5,697 nucleotides of DNA from an uncultured Erysipelotrichaceae bacterium (GCA_902782955.1 CACZPD010000127.1:1-5697), one strand, 5' to 3'; counted from the first letter of the stretch, positions 1-5,325 are shown. The notes: a model not told the origin generated them from the sequence alone. A program made the numbers and translations.

Positions 1-98
1 ATGAGCATATCCAATGCGCTGCGGTAGATCTTTACCGTATCATTGAAGATATGATTGTAATGTTTGATCTTTACGCTGTATGCGGTGGATATCTTCAA
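1..98 (-). CDS. N-terminus of a TnpB-like protein (IS200/IS605 OrfB group), partial
   Basis: The frame is open to the left edge, so only about 32 residues are visible: KISTAYSVKIKHYNHIF followed by NDTVKIYRSALDML. The pattern of a basic first strand (YSVKIKHYN) and then an amphipathic helix (FNDTVKIYRSALDML) resembles the N-terminus of TnpB-like proteins of IS200/IS605 elements found in gut Clostridia. This is recognition by eye, not a database result. I chose the TTG at 96-98 because GGAGG (107-111) stands 8 bases upstream. The ATGs at 111-113 and 234-236 in the same frame lack a ribosome binding site, and the residues before the TTG look non-coding. TnpB proteins are RNA-guided nucleases that support transposon persistence. 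If the gene is complete beyond the edge, its guide RNA would lie at its 3' end, outside the window. Confidence 0.45.
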   Translation of the reverse strand, partial: MKISTAYSVKIKHYNHIFNDTVKIYRSALDML

Positions 99-155
99 AC
101 CGGGTACCTCCATGAAGGTTATAGCGCTCAGTAATATAGACAGTGTGCAGCAATT

Positions 156-190
156 GCAGATGTGCTGTTGAAAACGCTGAAAACATCTGC
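156..190. repeat. 8-bp inverted repeat upstream of the TnpB-like start
   Basis: GCAGATGT (156-163) and ACATCTGC (183-190) are exact reverse complements with a 19-base spacer that carries two TGAAAAC copies. It lies about 58 bp upstream of the TTG start at 98, where an IS200/IS605-type subterminal hairpin could be expected. That role is unproven, and the element's borders are not identified. Confidence 0.45.
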
Positions 191-236
191 CACTGAACCG
201 GATGCCGAAAAACAGTTTCCCCGTTTTATATTTCAT

Positions 237-348
237 GAACAATATAGGCACAGGAGGAGGAAAAGTCCTCTAAACAATTATTGATTTTTCAGAAAGTGTG
301 TGTGGTGCCGCCTGACTCATGAAGTCGCGAGCGTGCGGCGGCGATTCG
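237..348. other. Intergenic DNA between the membrane-protein gene and the TnpB-like frame
   Basis: This gap contains two weak hairpins: GCCGCC/GGCGGC with an inner GACT/AGTC (about 309-344), a possible but T-poor terminator for the membrane-protein gene, and GAGGA/TCCTC (258-271). No gene or clear promoter is visible. Confidence 0.35.
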
Positions 349-924
349 TCAATTGAAGATATAATAGCCCTGCTTTTGCTTGTATGATATAGTTTTATAG
401 TCTCCTGAATTACCGCGGATCCGGACCGCATACTCTCCTCGAAGATTGTCTCCGTTTTTACCAATCACATTCTGAACGGTGTCCGGCTGTTCGAAAGGCG
501 GTATCATTTCAATTGTGATCTCATATTTCCCGTCCGGCAAACTGTCAAAAACGCTTACAGGAGTCAGTCCGACGCCGTATTTTCCCATAGCGAACTCGGC
601 CTTCATGCTTTGACCTGCTTCGTTGGTAAGCATTATCAGCATCCTTGTGCCCTCGGGAAGATTGCTGGCTGCGCCTATGTACATTTCTCCCGTGTTCTGG
701 TCAGTGCGTGAAGTGTATTCAACGGTCACATATAGCCCGCTCAAATTACGGTTTATATATGCACTTATATTTACTGCGATCATCAGAATCAGGGAGATAT
801 ATACAAGCCAGGCCAGGAATACAGCTGTCTTTCTGACATTATCGTTCAAACCGCTGCATTTTCGATTAACTGCTGATGGGAAAACAAATAACCACTCTAG
901 TATATTCCGTAGTTTAGTTTTCAT
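349..924 (-). CDS. Single-pass membrane protein with beta-rich ectodomain, unknown function
   Basis: A 191-residue protein I cannot name. A basic N-terminal region of about 32 residues (cytoplasmic by the positive-inside rule) is followed by one transmembrane helix at about 33-55 (TAVFLAWLVYISLILMIAV). The outer part of about 130 residues looks like an all-beta sandwich, with alternating patterns such as LYVTVEYTSRTD (64-75), NLPEGTRMLIMLTNEAGQ (88-105) and SLPDGKYEITIEM (128-140), reminiscent of bacterial Ig-like or CNA-B-type domains. That resemblance is my inference. No Shine-Dalgarno is visible before the ATG. The frame is closed by a TAA at 961-963 with no other ATG, GTG or TTG between, so this start is the only reasonable long one. 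Same strand and 57-bp spacing suggest co-transcription with the secreted-protein gene. Confidence 0.65.
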   Translation of the reverse strand: MKTKLRNILEWLFVFPSAVNRKCSGLNDNVRKTAVFLAWLVYISLILMIAVNISAYINRNLSGLYVTVEYTSRTDQNTGEMYIGAASNLPEGTRMLIMLTNEAGQSMKAEFAMGKYGVGLTPVSVFDSLPDGKYEITIEMIPPFEQPDTVQNVIGKNGDNLRGEYAVRIRGNSGDYKTISYKQKQGYYIFN

Positions 925-981
925 TTTGATTGTTGATATGCTGTTAGTGTGAAAGTAGAATTACCCAGTCTCTAAAAGTAT

Positions 982-1617
982 TTATGGATAAATTGTTGTT
1001 GCTCCAGAGTCTACCAAAAAATTGTGTCCTTCATCCGCAGTAGCATTGACATATAAACCAACACAATAATCATATACTGGATAGCCACCAATTTCTAACA
1101 CAACATAATAGCCGTTAGCCATCGAGTATGCATATGTTTGCGCACTATTTACCCCATAGTCAACGATATGCGCATTAGCTGTATCAACCGTATTATATAA
1201 TATAATAGGGGCAGTATTATTACCTGTATAGTTATAGTAAACTCGATTATACAGAATACACTGAGTTGTTAGATGTGTATAGTTATACATATACTTAAAC
1301 AGTTTGTTATATGTGGATCTTATCTCGCTGATAGCTTCTGGCGCATACTCTATCAATAGTGAAAAAGAATCATCTGTGTATATCGTAAACATGTAATTAC
1401 ATTCATTTATTTTTTTTGAATACACATACTCCGGTTCAGCAGATCTATTTACTTCGTTGGATAAGGCATCTTTCACCTTTTCTTCTATTTCCGGGAACAA
1501 ATCAATGATATCTTCAATCGTAATGATTTCATCATCCGCATCTGTACCTGCAAATGTCGTGGAAAATGGAATAATTATCAAAGTTAGCACAACTATAAAA
1601 GCAATTGTTTTCTTCAT
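982..1617 (-). CDS. Secreted protein of unknown function
   Basis: I do not recognise the family. The 211-residue product begins with a clear Sec signal peptide: MKKT, a hydrophobic core (about 5-18) and a likely signal peptidase I cut after Ala23 (TFA/G). The mature part starts acidic (TDADDEIITIEDIIDLFPEIEEKVKDA) and continues with a Tyr- and Asn-rich region (about 64-185). It has three cysteines (73, 120, 185), one of which must stay unpaired if two bond. There is no lipobox or sortase signal, so release into the medium or loose wall attachment is most likely. AGGGGG at 1623-1628, 5 bases before the ATG, supports the start. GC content is about one third over 1141-1260 by hand count, far below the ribosomal genes, which suggests acquisition by transfer. 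The membrane-protein gene follows after 57 bp with no clear terminator between. Confidence 0.75.
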   Translation of the reverse strand: MKKTIAFIVVLTLIIIPFSTTFAGTDADDEIITIEDIIDLFPEIEEKVKDALSNEVNRSAEPEYVYSKKINECNYMFTIYTDDSFSLLIEYAPEAISEIRSTYNKLFKYMYNYTHLTTQCILYNRVYYNYTGNNTAPIILYNTVDTANAHIVDYGVNSAQTYAYSMANGYYVVLEIGGYPVYDYCVGLYVNATADEGHNFLVDSGATTIYP

Positions 1618-1649
1618 AATATCCCCCTTATATATAATAATACATTGCT

Positions 1650-1680
1650 ATTATACAATACATATTACTGTTCATCTATA
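1650..1680 (-). promoter_or_regulatory. Possible promoter of the secreted-protein gene
   Basis: On the minus strand a perfect TATAAT (1650-1655) lies 32 bp upstream of the start codon. About 17 bp further upstream is only a weak -35 candidate, TAGATG. The whole upstream stretch is very AT-rich, so the hexamer could be chance. Confidence 0.35.
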
Positions 1681-1728
1681 TAACACAATAAAACCTTACA
1701 GTTCTGCAATAATTGGACGAAATTTAGT

Positions 1729-1756
1729 GGGCAAGGGGTAGGGGGTGCGGACAGGG
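1729..1756 (+). other. Possible G-quadruplex motif
   Basis: The plus strand has four G-runs of 3, 4, 5 and 3 bases, separated by loops of 3, 2 and 8 bases. The last loop slightly exceeds the usual 7-base limit. It lies about 110 bp upstream of the secreted-protein gene, on the strand opposite to its coding strand, near a change from AT-rich to GC-richer DNA. Confidence 0.45.
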
Positions 1757-1940
1757 ATCTGTTTTATCACTCAACGCTGTCTTTTGTAGATAATCATTTC
1801 TTCGGTTCTTTAAAATTCTGAGTTGTCCCCCCTCATAAGCATCGTCGGCAAGGCTTTTGTCATGCTGTTCCCTGGATGATGACGCCATGGGATAAGAAGG
1901 TATCCTGCAGAGCTTTCTGCTTTTAATGACAGTGTGTTCA

Positions 1941-1970
1941 GCCCCTCATGCGTGGGGCGGCATGAGGGGC
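1941..1970. repeat. Perfect 10-bp inverted repeat
   Basis: GCCCCTCATG (1941-1950) and CATGAGGGGC (1961-1970) are exact reverse complements around a 10-base GC-rich spacer. No T-run follows on either strand. The related string CCCCTCAT recurs near 1830. It could be an RNA hairpin, a protein-binding palindrome or the core of a repeat element. Confidence 0.75.
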
Positions 1971-2070
1971 AGTGACGCATTCGGGGAATACAGAGCCCCG
2001 GCCGTTCAGCTGCGGCAGACTGATCGCTTCGGGCACCATATTTCCGGGGGATCACGCTCCTTACTATGAA

Positions 2071-2121
2071 AGAGAAAAGGAGCTGTTCCTTCCATGACGT
2101 AAGTCATTTCGGAACAGCTCC
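2071..2121 (-). terminator. Strong terminator after rplL
   Basis: GGAGCTGTTCC (2079-2089 on the plus strand) and GGAACAGCTCC (2111-2121) form a perfect 11-bp stem. It encloses a second 5-bp stem, ATGAC/GTCAT with loop GTAA, separated from the first by a small internal loop. On the minus strand TTTTCTCTTT follows. It starts 24 bases after the rplL stop and marks the end of the rplJL transcript. Confidence 0.9.
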
Positions 2122-2145
2122 CCTGGATTTCTGTGAAAAGCCGGA

Positions 2146-2514
2146 TTACTTGAGCTCGCACTTTCCGCCTGCTTCGGCGATCTTGTTGACGATGAGCTCT
2201 GCCTCTTCCTTGGAGATGGCTTCCTTCAGCTTGCTGGGTGCGTTGTCGACCAGATCCTTTGCTTCCTTAAGAGCAAGACCGGTGGCTTCTCTGACGGCCT
2301 TGACGACCTTGAGCTTCTCAGCACCGACATCGGTGAGCATAACATCCCACTCTGTCTTCTCTTCAACTTCCACTGCGGGGCCTGCTGCTACAGCTACAAC
2401 GGGTGCTGAAGCGCTTACTCCGAATTCCTCTTCCATTGCCTTGACCAGTTCGCTGAGTTCGAGAACTGTCATACCTTTAATGCTTTCAATGATTGCATCG
2501 AATTTTTCGCTCAT
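2146..2514 (-). CDS. rplL: 50S ribosomal protein L7/L12
   Basis: A 122-residue acidic stalk protein, present in several copies per ribosome, that recruits and stimulates translational GTPases. The N-terminal dimerisation helices span about residues 1-33 ([20 protein letters not shown]). An Ala/Val/Pro-rich hinge follows at about 34-52. The C-terminal factor-binding domain (about 53-122) has KTEWDVML and the hallmark [17 protein letters not shown] (74-90), ending AGGKCELK. The length is normal. AAAGGA at 2524-2529, 8 bases from the ATG, supports the start. It ends 24 bp before a strong terminator, so the operon stops here and does not continue into rpoB. Confidence 0.97.
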   Translation of the reverse strand: MSEKFDAIIESIKGMTVLELSELVKAMEEEFGVSASAPVVAVAAGPAVEVEEKTEWDVMLTDVGAEKLKVVKAVREATGLALKEAKDLVDNAPSKLKEAISKEEAELIVNKIAEAGGKCELK

Positions 2515-2553
2515 TTTTAATATCCTTTCGAAATTTAAATAGTGTTCAGCCTG

Positions 2554-3066
2554 TTAAGCTGTAGCCTCTTCCTTCTGCTTTCTGATCGCGTCGAGAGCAT
2601 ATACGAAGTTCGAGATGGGTGCGTTCATGCTGCCGAGAACTCTGGCGATCATGACGTCCTTTGACGGGAGCTGTGCGATGGAGTTTACTTCCTCTGCGGA
2701 AGTCACCTTCTTTTCCACAACGCCGCCCTTGAATTTGAGGGTCTGAAGCTTGTTGGCGGTGACGTAGTCGTAAATGACCTTTGCGGGTGCGACCGCGTCA
2801 TTGTCGCAGAACGCGACTGCCGTGATACCCTCGAGAGCTTCTGTCAGTTCATCGTATCCGCAGGCTTTTGCAGCGAAACGCATGAATGTGTTCTTGTAGA
2901 CCTTGTAGTCCACTCCGGCCTCTCTGGCGATTTTCCTGAGGTTCGTTGCGTGTTCAACGCTCAGACCCTGGTAATCCACCAGCACGAAGGACTCGGCATT
3001 CTGCATCTTCTCTGTGATCTCACTTACGATCGCTTTCTTGCCTTCGAGAATTTTTTCAGATGACAT
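2554..3066 (-). CDS. rplJ: 50S ribosomal protein L10
   Basis: A 170-residue L10, the stalk base protein that anchors L7/L12 dimers to the GTPase-associated centre of the large subunit. The N-terminal rRNA-binding domain shows VLVDYQGLSVEHATNLRK (28-45) and the conserved VYKNTFMRFA (56-65). The middle part carries KFKGGVVEKK (111-120) and AQLPSKDVMIARVLGSMNAP (131-150). The C-terminal helix (about 150-170) is where L7/L12 N-domains dock. A full AAGGAGGT site (3073-3080) 6 bases before the ATG is one of the strongest in the window. The gene has its own promoter and an L10 leader, and rplL follows after 39 bp. Two cysteines (69, 87) are unremarkable. Confidence 0.96.
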   Translation of the reverse strand: MSSEKILEGKKAIVSEITEKMQNAESFVLVDYQGLSVEHATNLRKIAREAGVDYKVYKNTFMRFAAKACGYDELTEALEGITAVAFCDNDAVAPAKVIYDYVTANKLQTLKFKGGVVEKKVTSAEEVNSIAQLPSKDVMIARVLGSMNAPISNFVYALDAIRKQKEEATA

Positions 3067-3104
3067 CGTGCTACCTCCTTGTTGAAATATGGGTGTAACA
3101 GCCT

Positions 3105-3140
3105 AAAAAAGACTCTTCAGCCGCAGGGCAAAAGAGTCTT
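3105..3140 (-). terminator. Attenuator terminator in the rplJ leader
   Basis: AAGACTCTT and AAGAGTCTT form a perfect 9-bp stem (3132-3140 with 3109-3117). The 14-base loop can add a GCC/GGC pairing, and a run of Ts (3105-3110) follows. It lies between the L10-leader core and rplJ, so it is the likely effector of L10 feedback. Because no other terminator separates rplA from rplJ, it should also stop read-through from the upstream operon. Confidence 0.85.
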
Positions 3141-3212
3141 CTGATCTCAGATGATACTTCCACCTCGACAGGATATTTAAGCCTTTCGGGCACCTGTTGT
3201 CTCTGGCTGTTA
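3105..3212 (-). ncRNA. L10 leader (ribosomal protein L10 autoregulatory RNA)
   Basis: The leader upstream of rplJ carries the core of the known L10-leader class (Rfam L10_leader). AACAGCC is followed by AGAGACAACAGGUGCCCG, a small GCC/GGC hairpin (3181-3191), the closing pair ACAGG/CCUGU (3193-3197 with 3168-3172) and then CGAGGU. In this class the L10(L12)4 complex binds the leader as it would bind 23S rRNA and represses rplJL when in excess. Here the core is followed by an intrinsic terminator, so control is probably by transcription attenuation. UAACAGCC at the start of the leader (3205-3212) is exactly complementary to GGCUGUUA just after the terminator (3096-3103), a possible alternative pairing. 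Confidence 0.8.
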
Positions 3213-3220
3213 TTCATTTT

Positions 3221-3241
3221 GCGTGCTGTATTATAGCACGC
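3221..3241. repeat. Inverted repeat overlapping the rplJ -10 element
   Basis: GCGTGCT (3221-3227) and AGCACGC (3235-3241) are perfect 7-bp arms around a 7-base spacer that contains most of the -10 hexamer. No T-tract follows on either strand, so it is not a usual terminator. It could be a repressor site, a cruciform-prone promoter or chance. Confidence 0.6.
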
Positions 3242-3258
3242 CTCTGACATGATTGCAA
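3230..3258 (-). promoter_or_regulatory. Strong predicted promoter of rplJ-rplL
   Basis: On the minus strand a -35 TTGCAA (3253-3258) and a perfect -10 TATAAT (3230-3235) are separated by 17 bp, with TGC before the -10 giving an extended -10. Transcription should begin near 3223, leaving a leader of about 157 bases before rplJ. The -10 is embedded in a perfect inverted repeat. This gives rplJL a supply independent of the rpmG promoter, consistent with the higher demand for L7/L12. Confidence 0.8.
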
Positions 3259-3264
3259 CAGTTT

Positions 3265-3954
3265 TTACAGTTTTGCGACGTTGATCTTGATTCCGGGGCT
3301 CATCGTGGATGCCACGGTGACGCTCTTGAAATACTGTCCCTTTGCAGCGGCGGGCTTTGCCTTTCTGATGGTATCGATAAGGGTATCGATGTTCTCAGCG
3401 AGGGCTTCATCACTGAAGCTTGCCTTACCTACCGGGCAGTGGATGATGTTGGTCTTGTCGAGTCTGTACTCGATCTTACCGGCCTTGGCGTCATTGACGG
3501 CCTTGGCTACATCCATGGTAACGGTACCGGTCTTAGGGTTGGGCATGAGTCCGCGGGGACCGAGGATCTTACCGAGACGGCCTACGACACCCATCATGTC
3601 GGGGGTAGCGATGACCGCGTCGAAATCCAGCCAGCCTTCTTTCTGGATCTTGTCGATGAACTCTTCGGCTCCTACGAAGTCAGCTCCTGCCTGGGTCGCT
3701 TCCTCTGCCTTGGCGCCCTTTGCGAACACGAGCACTCTGGTGGTACGTCCGGTACCATGGGGAAGAACGATGGCTCCTCTGACCTGCTGATCCGCGTGAC
3801 GGGAGTCAACGCCCAGCTTTACGTGCAGCTCGATGGTCTCATCAAACTTTGCTGTTGCGAGCTTCTTTACGAGAGCAGGTGCTTCTTCCAGATCGTAAAG
3901 CTTGCCCTTTTCAAGGATCTCTTTCTTGGCTAAGTAATTCTTTGCCTTTTTCAT
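3265..3954 (-). CDS. rplA: 50S ribosomal protein L1
   Basis: A 229-residue L1, the protein of the mobile L1 stalk that helps release deacylated tRNA from the E site; in many bacteria it also represses its own mRNA. The two-domain fold is recognisable: the split domain I contains [14 protein letters not shown] (37-50), and domain II carries [17 protein letters not shown] (64-80) and the family signature [14 protein letters not shown] (132-145). The C-terminal part returns to domain I with [17 protein letters not shown] (210-226). The start is the ATG with GAAAGG at 3960-3965, a rather close 5 bases away. It lies 68 bp after rplK, the largest gap in this part of the operon, which holds the candidate L1 site. 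The TAA is only 7 bp from the -35 of the rplJ promoter. Confidence 0.97.
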   Translation of the reverse strand: MKKAKNYLAKKEILEKGKLYDLEEAPALVKKLATAKFDETIELHVKLGVDSRHADQQVRGAIVLPHGTGRTTRVLVFAKGAKAEEATQAGADFVGAEEFIDKIQKEGWLDFDAVIATPDMMGVVGRLGKILGPRGLMPNPKTGTVTMDVAKAVNDAKAGKIEYRLDKTNIIHCPVGKASFSDEALAENIDTLIDTIRKAKPAAAKGQYFKSVTVASTMSPGIKINVAKL

Positions 3955-3965
3955 TTTGACCTTTC

Positions 3966-3996
3966 TGTGGTATTACGCCTCCCACAATAGCGGCGT
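3966..3996 (-). promoter_or_regulatory. Candidate L1 autoregulatory operator in the rplA leader
   Basis: The minus-strand RNA reads GUGGGAGGCGUAAUACCAC in the rplK-rplA gap. It closely copies both strands of the 23S rRNA helix bound by L1 (E. coli: GGUGGGAGG on one side, AAAUACCACC on the other). UGUGG (3982-3986) and CCACA (3966-3970) pair around the GAG/AUA internal-loop bases. ACGCC (3992-3996) can also pair with GGCGU (3975-3979), interleaved with the first helix as in a pseudoknot. The structure abuts the GAAAGG Shine-Dalgarno of rplA, so bound L1 would block initiation. L1 repression through rRNA mimicry is established in other organisms; its action here is inferred. Confidence 0.6.
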
Positions 3997-4022
3997 TTTA
4001 TATGTTAATCCCGGATGAAGGA

Positions 4023-4448
4023 TTACTCCTCCACCAGAACTCCCATGCTTCTTGCTGTTCCGGCCACCATGCTCATGGCCGCTTCGATGCTGGCTGCGTT
4101 GAGATCCGGCATCTTGGTCTCGGCGATCTCTCTGACCTGAGCCTTTGTGAGGGTGCCGACCTTCTGCTTGTTGGGCTTTCCAGATGCTGTCTCCAGTCCG
4201 AGAGCCTTCTTGATCAGGACTGCCGCGGGGGGCGTCTTGGTGACGAATGTGAATGTGGAATCCTGATAGACCGTGATAACGACAGGGATGATCAGGCCGG
4301 CCTGCTTTTCAGTTCTTGCGTTGTACTCCTTGCAGAACTGCATGATGTTGACGCTGTGCTGACCAAGCGCGGGACCTACCGGGGGTGCCGGGGTCGCTTT
4401 TCCTGCAGGTATCTGTAATTTTATAATTCCTGTAACCTTTTTTGCCAT
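4023..4448 (-). CDS. rplK: 50S ribosomal protein L11
   Basis: A 141-residue protein matching the usual length of L11, which with 23S rRNA builds the GTPase-associated centre, contacts elongation factors and is needed for RelA-type stringent signalling. The N-terminal domain (1 to about 70) contains the conserved proline-rich stretch [19 protein letters not shown] (18-36), the region involved in thiostrepton-type drug action. The C-terminal rRNA-binding domain (about 75-141) has [16 protein letters not shown] and [18 protein letters not shown] at 4459-4463, 10 bases before the ATG, fixes the start. There is no room for a separate promoter after nusG, so it depends on the operon promoter upstream of rpmG. 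Confidence 0.97.
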   Translation of the reverse strand: MAKKVTGIIKLQIPAGKATPAPPVGPALGQHSVNIMQFCKEYNARTEKQAGLIIPVVITVYQDSTFTFVTKTPPAAVLIKKALGLETASGKPNKQKVGTLTKAQVREIAETKMPDLNAASIEAAMSMVAGTARSMGVLVEE

Positions 4449-4469
4449 TTTTGGTATTCCTCCGAAATA

Positions 4470-5042
4470 TTATAACTCTATTTTTTTGATCTGCGAGAAA
4501 TCCAGTTCTATAAGTGTCTGAGTGTTGAACATGTAGATGCTCGCCTTTATCTTGTGTCCGCCCATATTAATCTCTTCAACTGTGCCCTCGTTCCCGCTGA
4601 ATGAACCGTCCGTGATCTCTGTGCGGTCCCCGACCTTGACATCGATGGTCGGAACGGGTGCCTTGGGCTCCGGCTCAGGCGCTTCGGCCGGTGCAGCCGC
4701 AGTCTTGATGCCCAGTCCCGCAAGCTCCCTGTCTGTAAGGGGTACCGGCTTGCTGGCGGGCCCGACGAATCCGGTGACTCCTCTGGTGTTTCTTACCACG
4801 TACCAGGATTCATCCGTCATGTACATATTCACCAGAACATAGGATGGGAAGATCTTCTTGGAAACGACCTTTCTTTCACCGTTCTTGGTCTCTTCGACGT
4901 CGTACATCGGCACCACTACCTCAAGTATGACGTCCTCCATGTTTCTGCTCTGAACCGTAGCTTCTATGTTTGCCTTGACCTTGTTTTCGTATCCGGAATA
5001 AGTATGAGCCACGTACCACTTTGCGCCGTTAGAATCGCTCAT
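4470..5042 (-). CDS. nusG: Transcription termination/antitermination factor NusG
   Basis: A 190-residue NusG, which binds the RNA polymerase clamp and modulates pausing, Rho termination and transcription-translation coupling. The NGN domain covers about residues 7-112, with the hallmarks WYVAHTYSGYENKV (9-22), FPSYVLVNMY (65-74) and the RNTRGVTGFVG/KPVPL segment (84-102). A flexible linker at about 114-132 is rich in Ala, Pro and Glu and longer than in the E. coli protein. The KOW domain occupies about 135-190 and ends IELDFSQIKKIEL. A purine-rich GGAAGG site at 5051-5058 precedes the ATG by about 8 bases. The gene follows secE by 22 bp and precedes rplK by 21 bp, its usual place. The KOW loop reads MFNTQT where many homologues have a Gly-Arg pair, a minor variation. 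Confidence 0.97.
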   Translation of the reverse strand: MSDSNGAKWYVAHTYSGYENKVKANIEATVQSRNMEDVILEVVVPMYDVEETKNGERKVVSKKIFPSYVLVNMYMTDESWYVVRNTRGVTGFVGPASKPVPLTDRELAGLGIKTAAAPAEAPEPEPKAPVPTIDVKVGDRTEITDGSFSGNEGTVEEINMGGHKIKASIYMFNTQTLIELDFSQIKKIEL

Positions 5043-5064
5043 ATTGCATTTCCTTCCTTATCGA

Positions 5065-5304
5065 TTAGAAGAAGTTGTAGAACCATCCGGTCAGCCATGT
5101 GAAGATCGTGTCGAAAAGGAACACGAGCAGGGCTGTGAGGGCCACTATCACGATGACGACCATTGTGCTCTTGAACAGCTCGCTGCGGTTGGGCCATGAC
5201 ACTTTTTTGAGCTCTCTGTAGCTTTCCGCAAAATAATTGAAAAGAGCCTTGATCCACCTTACGAGGAAAAATTCTCTTTTGGTGTTAGCATTATTCTTTG
5301 CCAT
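5065..5304 (-). CDS. secE: Protein translocase subunit SecE
   Basis: A 79-residue single-span form of SecE, the essential small subunit of the SecYEG channel in the cytoplasmic membrane, where it clamps the two halves of SecY. Residues 1-30 are a polar, basic cytoplasmic N-terminus. The conserved amphipathic segment ELKKVSWPNRSEL (31-43) is the family signature, and one transmembrane helix follows at about 46-72 (MVVIVIVALTALLVFLF). The length fits the one-helix SecE of Gram-positive bacteria, unlike the three-helix E. coli protein. GGAGG at 5311-5315 lies 6 bases before the ATG. It sits between rpmG and nusG with short gaps (21 and 22 bp), so it should be co-transcribed with both. Confidence 0.95.
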   Translation of the reverse strand: MAKNNANTKREFFLVRWIKALFNYFAESYRELKKVSWPNRSELFKSTMVVIVIVALTALLVFLFDTIFTWLTGWFYNFF

Positions 5305-5325
5305 TTACTGCCTCCGGGAATACCC

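Larger units (their letters stand above)
1729..2070. other. Non-coding stretch with several hairpins between the rplL terminator and the secreted-protein gene
   Basis: No convincing gene lies between the rplL terminator and 1618. The GC-richer part (about 1800-2060) holds several potential hairpins: GGATA/TATCC (1890-1905), GCAGA/TCTGC (1908-1921), the perfect repeat at 1941-1970, CGGGG/CCCCG (1982-2000) and GCCG/CGGC (2001-2016). None is followed by a real T-tract on either strand. Open frames here are short, lack a proper ribosome binding site and have odd composition. A structured RNA, a repeat element or the remnant of one would fit; I cannot assign a class. Confidence 0.45.

Noticed and set aside
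99..236. Upstream extension of the TnpB-like frame to the ATG at 234-236
   Set aside because: No Shine-Dalgarno there, the added residues are Cys/Phe/Arg-rich and unlike the family, and they run through the inverted repeat.
270..464. 64-codon minus-strand frame overlapping the end of the membrane-protein gene
   Set aside because: It overlaps a longer, better supported frame, has no ribosome binding site and shows no protein-like pattern.
1938..2039. 33-codon ATG frame on the minus strand across the same hairpins
   Set aside because: No Shine-Dalgarno, no recognisable motif, and it overlaps the palindrome at 1941-1970.
1810..2055. 81-codon open frame on the minus strand starting with GTG
   Set aside because: The only GGAG lies right against the start codon, composition is odd (Arg/Pro/Ser-rich), and the frame runs through the inverted repeat. 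It looks like chance openness of GC-rich structured DNA.
1871..2055. Partial resemblance to a lysine riboswitch (GCCCGAAGCG early and ACTGTCA plus a small hairpin later)
   Set aside because: There is no room for the P1/P2 region with the loop-E motif because the rplL terminator starts at 2071, the intervening helices do not fit, and no lysine gene follows.
3221..3241. The 7-bp inverted repeat read as the rplA terminator
   Set aside because: No T-tract on either strand and it overlaps a near-perfect -10 box.
3253..3933. 226-codon plus-strand frame opposite rplA (and similar long plus-strand frames opposite rplK, nusG and rplL)
   Set aside because: These mirror the codon bias of highly expressed ribosomal genes on the other strand; they are Cys/Ser/Gly-rich and lack start signals.
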